Shown: positions 7,507 to 16,320 of the stretch, in pieces
Layout of the letters: each line of letters begins with the position of its first letter
How positions within the stretch are numbered: position 1 is the stretch's first letter
Assembly: GCF_016863615.1 (NCBI RefSeq)
Contig: NZ_BOPF01000012.1
Location: 124,001 to 188,000, forward strand
Reading direction: 5' to 3'
Origin: Virgisporangium aliadipatigenens
GTDB lineage: Bacteria; Actinomycetota; Actinomycetes; Mycobacteriales; Micromonosporaceae
Length of the DNA: 64,000 nt
Position numbers and translations under genes: made by a program
The notes under the pieces: generated by a model
Databases searched by the model: none
Seen by the model: the letters and a program-made list of their open reading frames with translations, nothing else
What the model was told of the DNA's origin: nothing

Positions 7507-8013
7507 TCAGGGGGACTTCTTGCGGCGTCGCGGCGCCGCCGAACGGGGCGGCGTCGCGCGCATGTGGTCGCGCACCGGCGTCAGCAGCGCGGCGAGGGTC
7601 TGCGCGTCGGCGCGGGGGAGCGGGTCGAAGAGCATCCGGGTGACCACCTCGGTGTGTCCGGGGAAGACCTTGGCGAGCAGCGCCCGCCCGGCGTCGGTGA
7701 TGGTGACCGTGGTGGCGCGTTCGTCGCCGGGGGTGGGGGTGCGGGTGACCAGACCCGCCTTCTCGAGCAGGCCCGCCTGGTAGGTGAGGCCGCTGCGGCT
7801 GAACACGATGCTGTCGGCCAGGTCGGTCATGCCGCGGCTGCCGTCGGGCGACCAGCGGTCGAGCCGGGCCAGGATCTGGAACTGCACGAAGCTGATCGAG
7901 CCGTCCTCGCGCAACTGCTGCTCGATGGCGTGCCGCAGCAGGCTGGTCACCTCGATGAGGGCGAAATAGGCGCCGAGCTGCACGGGGTCGACCGACTCCG
8001 GCGCGTGTGACAT
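7507..8013 (-). CDS. MarR-family transcriptional regulator
   Basis: This 168-residue winged-helix regulator has the helix pair FVQFQILARLDRW, the recognition region DLADSIVFSRSGLTYQAGLLEKAGLV, the wing RTPTPGDERATTVTITDAG and a basic C-terminal tail (RRRKK). It is divergent from an NADP-dependent oxidoreductase gene. Two palindromes built on TTCGAA/TTCGA lie between the genes, one about 17 bases upstream of this start. The simplest reading is an autoregulated repressor of the oxidoreductase-esterase operon that responds to an electrophile or quinone; the ligand is inference. Confidence 0.87.
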   Translation of the reverse strand: MSHAPESVDPVQLGAYFALIEVTSLLRHAIEQQLREDGSISFVQFQILARLDRWSPDGSRGMTDLADSIVFSRSGLTYQAGLLEKAGLVTRTPTPGDERATTVTITDAGRALLAKVFPGHTEVVTRMLFDPLPRADAQTLAALLTPVRDHMRATPPRSAAPRRRKKSP

Positions 8014-8029
8014 GGCTCAGGTCCCTTGT

Positions 8030-8041
8030 TTCGAATTCGAA
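8030..8041. promoter_or_regulatory. MarR operator candidate, site 1
   Basis: TTCGAATTCGAA is a perfect 12-base palindrome 17 bases upstream of the marR start, where occupancy would block its own transcription. Its centre is 36 bases from the centre of a related second site, so the two do not fall exactly on a whole number of helical turns. Confidence 0.55.
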
Positions 8042-8063
8042 GCATCGCTAGCGTGATCATCGT

Positions 8064-8079
8064 GCTTCGAGTTCGAAGC
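8064..8079. promoter_or_regulatory. MarR operator candidate, site 2
   Basis: GCTTCGAGTTCGAAGC has perfect 7-base arms around two bases and shares the core TTCGA-N-TTCGAA with site 1. It lies 40 bases upstream of the oxidoreductase start, within its likely promoter. Confidence 0.55.
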
Positions 8080-8118
8080 ATCTGCGGTTCAAGCGCAGCC
8101 TACCGAAGCGAGGCCCCG

Positions 8119-9060
8119 ATGAAGGCAGTGCGTTTCCACCAGTACGGCGATCCGGACGTGCTCCGCTACGAGGACGTGGAGTTGCCCGTCCCCGGCGCCG
8201 GCGAGGTCCGGATCCGCGTCGCCGCGACGTCGTTCAACGGCGTCGACGGCAACATCCGCGCCGGCTTCATGCAGGGCCCCATCCCGGTGACGCTGCCGCA
8301 CACGCCCGGACTCGACGTCGCCGGCACGGTGGACGCGCTCGGTGAGGGCGTGGCCGGGGTCGCGGTCGGCGACGAGGTCATCGGGTTCCTGCCGATGACG
8401 GGGACCGGCGCCTCCGCGGAGTACGTCATCGCGCCGGCCGGCATCCTCGCGCCGGCGCCGAAGGGCCTCCCGCTGGCGGACGCCGCCGCGCTGCCGCTGG
8501 TGGGCCTCACCGCGTGGCAGGCGCTGTTCGACCACGGTGGGCTGAAGGCCGGCCAGCGCGTGCTGGTCAACGGCGCGGGCGGGGCGGTCGGCGGCTACGC
8601 CGTGCAGCTGGCGAAGCTCAGCGGCGCGCACGTGGTCGCGACGGCCAGTCCCCGCAGCCTCGCGCGGGTCAGGGCCGCCGGCGCCGACGAGGTCGTCGAC
8701 CACACCGCCGCCGACGTGCTGACCGCGGTGACCGAGCCGGTCGACCTCGTGCTCAACCTCGCGCCGGTCGACCCGGCGGTGCTGGCCGCGCTGGTCGGGC
8801 TCGTTCGCCCCGGCGGTGTCCTGGTCAACACGACCGTGTGGATGCCGGCGCCCAGCGACGAGGGACGCGGCGTGCGCGGCGTCGACCTGTTCGTCCGCAG
8901 CGACGCCGAGCAGCTGGCCCACCTGGCCACCCTGGTCGGCAGCGGCGAGCTGCGGGTCGAGGTGGCGCAGCGGGTGCCGCTCGCCGAGCTGCCCGCGGTG
9001 CACGCGAACGCGGCCGGCCTCTCCGGCAAGGTCGTCGTCGTCGTTTCCACCGAGTCCTAG
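8119..9060 (+). CDS. NADP-dependent zinc-independent oxidoreductase (quinone oxidoreductase-like, MDR family)
   Basis: This 313-residue medium-chain dehydrogenase/reductase has the GroES-like N-terminal domain (MKAVRFHQYGDPDVLRYEDVELPVPGAGEVRIRV) and the Rossmann dinucleotide motif GQRVLVNGAGGAVGGYAVQLAK at about residues 151-172. It lacks the cysteine-rich structural zinc loop, as in quinone oxidoreductases and enoyl reductases. It likely reduces quinones or other electrophilic carbonyl compounds with NADPH. The start is the ATG at 8119, after a GAGG at 8110-8113; frame extension upstream would run through the operators. An esterase follows 46 bases downstream, probably co-transcribed. Confidence 0.88.
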   Translation: MKAVRFHQYGDPDVLRYEDVELPVPGAGEVRIRVAATSFNGVDGNIRAGFMQGPIPVTLPHTPGLDVAGTVDALGEGVAGVAVGDEVIGFLPMTGTGASAEYVIAPAGILAPAPKGLPLADAAALPLVGLTAWQALFDHGGLKAGQRVLVNGAGGAVGGYAVQLAKLSGAHVVATASPRSLARVRAAGADEVVDHTAADVLTAVTEPVDLVLNLAPVDPAVLAALVGLVRPGGVLVNTTVWMPAPSDEGRGVRGVDLFVRSDAEQLAHLATLVGSGELRVEVAQRVPLAELPAVHANAAGLSGKVVVVVSTES

Positions 9061-9092
9061 TCGTTCCCACCGAGTTGTCGTTCCCGCCGAGT
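9041..9092. repeat. three imperfect copies of a 15-base unit
   Basis: The unit TCGTTYCCRCCGAGT occurs at 9041-9055, 9061-9075 and 9078-9092. The first copy is inside the oxidoreductase coding end (codons for VVVSTES), the others fill the spacer before the esterase. It looks like a small tandem duplication across the stop codon. Confidence 0.6.
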
Positions 9093-9106
9093 TTGAGGAA
9101 GAGGCC

Positions 9107-10057
9107 ATGTCGTTCAGCCTGGATCCGGAGTTCGCCGCGGCGATGGCGCCGATGGCCGCGGGGATGGCCGCCGTCACCCCGCCGGCCGTGGGCGACATCG
9201 CGGGCCGCCGCGCCATGTGGGAGCCGATCATCGGCGCCGCCGGAACCGCCCAGCCCGTCCCCGACGACGTGACGACGCGCGAGTTCTTCGCGACGGCCGC
9301 CGACGGCGAACGGATCACGCTGCGCTGGTACGCGAAGGACGGCGCGGCACCGGGCCCGGCCGCGCTGTTCTTCCACGGCGGCGGGTACATCTTCGGGCAC
9401 ATCGACCTGTTCGACGGGCCGGTCGCCCGCTACGTCTCCGGCAGCGGCGTGCCGATGCTCTCCGTCGAGTACCGCCGCGCGCCGGAGCACCCGTTCCCGA
9501 CGCCGCTGGAGGACGGCTACGCCGCGCTGCGCTGGCTGCACGAGCACGCCGCCGAACTGGGCGTCGACCCCGACCGGATCGGCGTGATGGGTGACAGCGC
9601 CGGTGGTGGCCTGGCGGCGGGGCTGTCGATCCTGGCCCGCGACCGCGGCGGCCCCCGGATCGCCCGGCAGATCCTGATCATGCCGATGCTCGACGATCGC
9701 AACATGACGCCGGACCCGCATGTCGCGCCGTTCGCGCTGTGGTCCTACGACGACAGCCGCACCGCGTGGCCGGCGCTGCTCGGCGACGCGGCCGGCGGAC
9801 CCGACGTTCCGGCGACGGCCGCTCCGGCCCGGCTCGAGGACGCCGCCGGCCTGCCGCCGGCCTACATCGAGGTCGGCCAGATCGACGCGTTCCGCGACGA
9901 GGACATCGCCTACGCCGCGAAGCTCAGCCGCGCCGGCGTGCCGGTGGAGTTCCACCTGCATCCCGGTGTGCCGCACGAGTTCGACTCGATCGCGTTCGAC
10001 TCCGACGTCGCGCGCCGGGCCGTCGCCGACCGCATCCGCGTGCTGCGCTCGATCTGA
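9107..10057 (+). CDS. alpha/beta hydrolase, hormone-sensitive-lipase family esterase
   Basis: This 316-residue esterase carries the HSL-family oxyanion motif HGGGY (about residues 90-94), the nucleophile elbow GDSAGGG (about 163-169) and a C-terminal catalytic His in HPGVPHEFD, with the acid in the IDAFRDED region. These enzymes hydrolyse short-chain acyl esters. There is no signal peptide, so it is cytoplasmic. A GAGG ribosome-binding site lies just before the ATG. Being downstream of a MarR-controlled oxidoreductase suggests a shared detoxification or catabolic role. Confidence 0.9.
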   Translation: MSFSLDPEFAAAMAPMAAGMAAVTPPAVGDIAGRRAMWEPIIGAAGTAQPVPDDVTTREFFATAADGERITLRWYAKDGAAPGPAALFFHGGGYIFGHIDLFDGPVARYVSGSGVPMLSVEYRRAPEHPFPTPLEDGYAALRWLHEHAAELGVDPDRIGVMGDSAGGGLAAGLSILARDRGGPRIARQILIMPMLDDRNMTPDPHVAPFALWSYDDSRTAWPALLGDAAGGPDVPATAAPARLEDAAGLPPAYIEVGQIDAFRDEDIAYAAKLSRAGVPVEFHLHPGVPHEFDSIAFDSDVARRAVADRIRVLRSI

Positions 10058-10058
10058 G

Positions 10059-10391
10059 TCAGATCCGACGGACCACGGAGACGACCTTGCCGAGGATCTC
10101 GGCGCCCTCACCCGGGATCGCGTCATAGGCGGGATTCCGGGGAACGAGTTCGGCCCGCCCGTCGCGCACCCGATAGCCGGCCACGGTCGTCTCGCCGTCG
10201 ACCAGCGCCGCGACGATGTCCCCGCTGTCGGCGGTCTGCTGCCGGCGCACCACGACGATGTCGCCGTCGCGGATGGCCGCGCCGATCATCGAGTCGCCGC
10301 GGACCGTCAGCGCGAACAGGGTGCCGTGGCCGACCAGGGCCTCCGGCAGCGCGAGCTCGTCGTCGGGGTCCTGGTCGGCCGGGATCGTCAC
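10059..10391 (-). CDS. LexA-like S24 domain protein lacking HTH and catalytic lysine
   Basis: The 110-residue product corresponds to the C-terminal dimerisation/protease domain of actinobacterial LexA, with no N-terminal winged helix. The nucleophile motif GDSM is present (Ser34), and the following DGDIVVVRRQQTADSGDIVA resembles LexA closely. The general-base lysine, expected in a TVK motif, is replaced by Ala71 (TTVAGYR), so self-cleavage should be lost. A possible role is modulation of LexA by heterodimerisation, but this is inference. The GTG start lies six bases after a TATGGT -10 on this strand and the promoter is covered by a 13-base-arm inverted repeat. Confidence 0.8.
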   Translation of the reverse strand: MTIPADQDPDDELALPEALVGHGTLFALTVRGDSMIGAAIRDGDIVVVRRQQTADSGDIVAALVDGETTVAGYRVRDGRAELVPRNPAYDAIPGEGAEILGKVVSVVRRI

Positions 10392-10403
10392 ACCGGCACC
10401 ATA

Positions 10404-10437
10404 GCGTGCCGTTAGAACAGGTGATCTAACGGCACGC
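10404..10437. promoter_or_regulatory. 13-base-arm inverted repeat containing an SOS-box-like core
   Basis: GCGTGCCGTTAGA (10404-10416) and TCTAACGGCACGC (10425-10437) are perfect arms around 8 bases. It sits just upstream of the TATGGT -10 of the LexA-like gene, over the -35 region. Its centre, TAGAACAGGTGATCTA (10413-10428), matches 9 of the 12 fixed positions of the actinobacterial SOS box TCGAAC-N4-GTTCGA. It could instead terminate the LLM gene ending at 10442, but no T-tract follows. Confidence 0.6.
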
Positions 10438-10441
10438 CCGA

Positions 10442-11314
10442 TCAGTCGACCAGGGGGCGGATGTCGCGCGCGACCATCTCGATGAAGCCCTCGAGATCCG
10501 GTTCGTCCGGGGTCGGCTGCAGGATCACCGTCTGCGCGCCGGCCGCCGCCCAGGTGCGCACCGCCGCCGCGATCGCCTTCGCGTCGCCGGTCACCACCCT
10601 GTCCACAGTGGACTCGTAGCCCCAGCGCTCCCGTTCGCCCTCCATGCGCTCGTCGGCGGTCGGGCCGGTGGCCGCGTGCACGTACAGGACCACCGGCACC
10701 GGCTCGGGGCGGGAGGCGGCGTGCGCACCCTCGTTCAACAGAGAGATCGCCTCGGTGAGCGCGGCGGGTGAGGTGCCCGCGACGACGACCGCCCCGTCGG
10801 CCGATCCACCCACCAACCGCATGGAACGCGGCCCGATCGCGCCGGCGAGGATCTCCGGCGCCCGCTCCGGCGGCCAGTCCAGCGTGACGTTGCGCAGCGT
10901 GACGTAACGCCCCTCGGTGCTGACGGTCTCGCCGCGCAGCAGCGCCCGCAGCGCGTCGAGGTACTCGCGCAGCAGCGTCAACGGCGACTCGACACGGGCG
11001 TTGACCTGGTGCATCCAGTCCTGCGCGCCGTGCCCGACGGCGATGCGCACGCGGCCGGGGAAGAGCCGTTCGAGGGTGGCGATCTCCATCGCGGTCGCGG
11101 CGACGTTGCGCAGCGGCACCGGCAGCAGGCCGACGCCGACCCGCAGCGTGTCGCTCCAGGCGAGCGCCGCCGCGGCCGTCGCGATGCCGCTCTCGCGGAA
11201 GCAGTCCTCCCAGAGCCACAGCTCCTCGAGGCCGCACTCCTCGGCCTTTTCCACGATGGAACGGAGCCGCTCCGGCGGCAGGTACGGAAGGAAGACGGCG
11301 CCCAGTGTGGTCAT
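10442..11314 (-). CDS. LLM-class flavin/F420-dependent oxidoreductase
   Basis: This 290-residue protein belongs to the luciferase-like monooxygenase superfamily, a TIM-barrel fold using F420 or FMN. Typical segments are the N-terminal LRSIVEKAEECGLEELWLWED, the GRVRIAVGHGAQDWMHQV region after the first half, and the PEILAGAIGPRSMRLVGGSADG block that contacts the cofactor. The ATG at 11314 overlaps the stop of the upstream LysR gene as ATGA, so the two are translationally coupled. The substrate is unknown; F420 rather than FMN is likely from similarity to actinobacterial relatives. Confidence 0.85.
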   Translation of the reverse strand: MTTLGAVFLPYLPPERLRSIVEKAEECGLEELWLWEDCFRESGIATAAAALAWSDTLRVGVGLLPVPLRNVAATAMEIATLERLFPGRVRIAVGHGAQDWMHQVNARVESPLTLLREYLDALRALLRGETVSTEGRYVTLRNVTLDWPPERAPEILAGAIGPRSMRLVGGSADGAVVVAGTSPAALTEAISLLNEGAHAASRPEPVPVVLYVHAATGPTADERMEGERERWGYESTVDRVVTGDAKAIAAAVRTWAAAGAQTVILQPTPDEPDLEGFIEMVARDIRPLVD

Positions 11315-12195
11315 GAGCAAAGGCTAGCGATCTCCACGCGCACCAGCTCGCGGAGCCAGGCGTGCGCGGCGTCCGTGTCGTAGCGCTGGTGCCAGACGCA
11401 GACGAGCGGCGCCGCCGGCACCGGCAGCGGAAGCGGCGTGGTGTGCAGCCCGAACGCCGCCACCAGCGGCCGGCACATCAGCTCCGGCGCGGTCAGCAGG
11501 AAGTCGCCGGCGCTGACGGTGTGCAGCGCGGCGGCGGTGGTGCCGACCGACGCGACGACCCGGCGGTGCAGCCCGCGCTCGGCGAGCAGCGTGTCGACCG
11601 GGTCGCTGAGCCGGCCGCGCCGGGAGATCAGGATGTGCTGCCGCGCGGCGTACCCCTCGAGGTCGAGTCGGCCCGGGTCCCGCCGGACGACCACGAGCCG
11701 GTCGTGCCCGACGGTCGCGGAGCCGAACTCCGGCAGCGCCGGCGGATCGGCCCCGATCTCCAGGTCGACGCGGCCGTGCCGCAGGTCGTCGGTGTCCACA
11801 CTGGACTCCGCCAGGAACCGCAGCCGCACGCCCGGCGCCGCGTCGGCGACCGCCCGCAGCAGCGGCGGGGCGAGGGTCATGGCGACGGCGTCGTGGCACT
11901 GCAGCGTGAAGGTGCGATCGAGCGCGGCGAGGTCCAGCTCGCGGCTCGGTGCCAGCACGGCGCTGGCCTGGCGCACCAGCTCGGCGACCTGCTCCCGAAC
12001 GGCGAGCGCGTACGGCGTGGGCGTCATCGTGCGGCCGGTGCGCACCAGGATGTCGTCGCCGGTCAACCGGCGGATGCGGCCCAGGGTGCGGCTGACGGCG
12101 GGTGAGGACAGGCGCAGGCGGTCGGCGGCGCCCATGACGCTGCCCTCCTCGAGGAGGGCGTGCAGGGCGGTGAGGAGGTTGAGATCTAGTTGCAT
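11311..12195 (-). CDS. LysR-family transcriptional regulator
   Basis: This 294-residue regulator has the N-terminal LysR winged helix (LNLLTALHALLEEGSVMGAADRLRLSSPAVSRTLGRIRRLTGDDILVR compressed into residues 5-53) and a periplasmic-binding-like effector domain from about residue 90. It is divergent from an inositol-phosphatase-like gene, with a 66-base gap, and overlaps the downstream LLM gene by ATGA. LysR proteins usually activate the divergent gene and repress themselves. The effector cannot be inferred. Confidence 0.88.
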   Translation of the reverse strand: MQLDLNLLTALHALLEEGSVMGAADRLRLSSPAVSRTLGRIRRLTGDDILVRTGRTMTPTPYALAVREQVAELVRQASAVLAPSRELDLAALDRTFTLQCHDAVAMTLAPPLLRAVADAAPGVRLRFLAESSVDTDDLRHGRVDLEIGADPPALPEFGSATVGHDRLVVVRRDPGRLDLEGYAARQHILISRRGRLSDPVDTLLAERGLHRRVVASVGTTAAALHTVSAGDFLLTAPELMCRPLVAAFGLHTTPLPLPVPAAPLVCVWHQRYDTDAAHAWLRELVRVEIASLCS

Positions 12196-12261
12196 CGCGG
12201 TAAATCCTAACCTAACAAGAGTGCATTGGACTTAATCGTTGAACCGATAGAGCCTTGAGGC

Positions 12262-13029
12262 ATGTCACTCATCGATCAGGTCACCGCGGCGGTGCAGCGG
12301 GCCGGAGCCCAGATCTCGGCCGGCGACCCGCCGGAGAACTTCGACCAGCTCCGCACCGCCCTGGACACCAACGACACCCTCGTGCGCAACGTCCTCAAGC
12401 CCGCGCTGCTGGACCTCCTGCCCGGCTCCGTCTGGGACGACGACGAGCACGGCAGCGGTCCGGTGCCCGCCGGCGACCGCTGGTACGTCGACCCGGTCGG
12501 CGGCAACATCAACCCGATCCACGGCATGTCCGACTGGAACGTCGGCGTGAGCCTCGTGCGCGACGGCCGCCCCGAACTCGCGGTCCTGCACGCGCCCGTC
12601 CTCGACGAGATGTACACGGCGTCGGCCGGCGGCGGCGCGTTCCTCAACGGACACCCGATCCACGCCTCCCGGAAGACCGACCTCGCCGTCGCGCGGGTCA
12701 GCACCGGACAGGCCATGCCGACCGACGACCCCACCTATCCGGACCTCATCGGCAACTCCGTCGCCGCCATGCTGCGCAACGCCCTCACCGTGGGCGTCTC
12801 CCTACCGGCCACCTACCAGGTCGCCCTGGTGGCCGCCGGACGGATGGACGCGCACTGGCAGTTCCACAACGTCCGCGCGCACATCGGTCCGCTGCTGATC
12901 GCGAAGGAAGCCGGCGTGCTCGTCACCGACCTCGAGGGCAAGCCCTGGGAGATCACCAGCGACGGCTACCTGGCGGCGGCGCCCGGCCTGCACGACGCCG
13001 CGCTCGACGTCCTGAACGGGCGGCACTGA
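12262..13029 (+). CDS. inositol monophosphatase-fold protein with altered active site
   Basis: The 255-residue product follows the inositol monophosphatase fold, with WYVDPVGGNIN at residues 74-84 and the C-terminal LLIAKEAGVLVTDLEG. Key metal ligands are changed: the second Asp of the DPxDGT motif is Gly80, and the WD motif near the C-terminus is His-Asn (FHNVRAHIG). The first Asp (77) and an acidic run WDDDEHG in place of GEE are kept. It may bind a sugar phosphate without the usual two- or three-metal hydrolysis, or use different metal ligands. Possible promoter elements are TTGGAC and TAGAGC, spaced 16 bases. A short remnant ORF overlaps its stop. Confidence 0.75.
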   Translation: MSLIDQVTAAVQRAGAQISAGDPPENFDQLRTALDTNDTLVRNVLKPALLDLLPGSVWDDDEHGSGPVPAGDRWYVDPVGGNINPIHGMSDWNVGVSLVRDGRPELAVLHAPVLDEMYTASAGGGAFLNGHPIHASRKTDLAVARVSTGQAMPTDDPTYPDLIGNSVAAMLRNALTVGVSLPATYQVALVAAGRMDAHWQFHNVRAHIGPLLIAKEAGVLVTDLEGKPWEITSDGYLAAAPGLHDAALDVLNGRH

Positions 13030-13151
13030 TGCAACGCGAGATCACGACCGCCGTCCACAAGGTCGGCGGGGTGGTGACCGACCTGCGCGGGCAGCCGTGG
13101 GTGCCGGGCGTGCACGCGGAAATGCTCGCCGTCCGGCGGGAGGTGGCGTGA
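13029..13151 (+). CDS. 40-residue ORF resembling the tail of an inositol monophosphatase
   Basis: This short frame (MQREITTAVHKVGGVVTDLR onward) overlaps the upstream stop as TGATG and the downstream start as TGATG, so ribosomes probably translate it in passing. Its VHKVGGVVTDLRGQPW is similar to the upstream protein's AKEAGVLVTDLEGKPW, followed by an inositol-phosphatase-like C-terminal end. It looks like the leftover 3' end of a tandem paralogue. Whether the peptide has any function is unknown. Confidence 0.55.
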   Translation: MQREITTAVHKVGGVVTDLRGQPWVPGVHAEMLAVRREVA

Positions 13152-13744
13152 TGAGGATCGCGGTGCTCGGCGCCACCGGCGCCACCGGACAGCTGCTGGT
13201 CACGACGGCGCTGGAACGCGGCCTCGACGTCGTCGCCCTGGTCCGGGACCCCGCGCGGGTCACCGGGGTCGAGGCGGCCGCCGTCGACGTGCACGACCCC
13301 GACTCGATCGCCCGCGCCGTCAAGGACTGCGACGTGCTGCTCTCCGGGCTCGGCGGCGGCCCCGGCACGCTCACCGCCGGCGCCCGTGCGGCCGTCGCCT
13401 CGGGCGTGCCGCGCATCATCTGGCTCGGCGCCGTCGGCACCGGTCAGTCGGCGCGCGCCGGCGGCATCGTCACCCGGGCACTGATGAAGACGGCCATGCG
13501 CAAGGAGTTGCCGGACAAGGAGAACGCCGACTCGACGATCATCGCGTTCGGCGGGACCGTCTTCCACGCCGGGATGCTGGGCAACGGACCCGTCGCTCCC
13601 GCGCGCCGCACGCTGACCCTCGCCGAGGCGCCGTCGCGGATGTTCCCGGCGTCGGTCAGCCGGGCGACGGTCGCGGCGGCGATGGTCGACGAGGCGGTGC
13701 GGCCCCGGTTCCCCGGAATGGTCGTCCTCCCGGTGCAACGGTGA
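13151..13744 (+). CDS. NAD(P)-binding SDR-type protein (atypical, NmrA-like)
   Basis: This 197-residue Rossmann protein opens with MRIAVLGATGATGQLLVTTAL, the GxTGxTG glycine motif of atypical short-chain dehydrogenases, and continues with VVALVRDPARV and an NAD(P)-binding core. It lacks the classical YxxxK pair, as do NmrA/BVR-B-like members, which act as flavin reductases or redox sensors. The start overlaps the 40-residue ORF (TGATG). Length agrees with the family. A hairpin terminator follows at 13764-13796. Confidence 0.85.
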   Translation: MRIAVLGATGATGQLLVTTALERGLDVVALVRDPARVTGVEAAAVDVHDPDSIARAVKDCDVLLSGLGGGPGTLTAGARAAVASGVPRIIWLGAVGTGQSARAGGIVTRALMKTAMRKELPDKENADSTIIAFGGTVFHAGMLGNGPVAPARRTLTLAEAPSRMFPASVSRATVAAAMVDEAVRPRFPGMVVLPVQR

Positions 13745-13763
13745 CCTGACCGGACGGCTCGGC

Positions 13764-13796
13764 GCGGCGGCCCCGTACGTGAGGGGGGACCGCCGC
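13764..13796. terminator. hairpin between convergent SDR and parC genes
   Basis: GCGGCGG pairs with CCGCCGC at the base and CCCC with GGGG nearer the loop, with a small bulge and the loop GTACGTGA. It lies 19 bases after the SDR stop and 29 before the parC stop, so it can end both transcripts. Confidence 0.6.
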
Positions 13797-13825
13797 ATCG
13801 CCGATATACAGGTAAGCGCGAACCG

Positions 13826-16303
<2,478 letters not shown>

Positions 16304-16320
16304 GTCAGATCCCCTTCCGC

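Noticed and set aside
12206-12215. Iron-box half site CCTAACCTAA upstream of the LysR gene
   Set aside because: Only one half matches the iron-box consensus; the other half shows almost no match, so no palindrome is formed.
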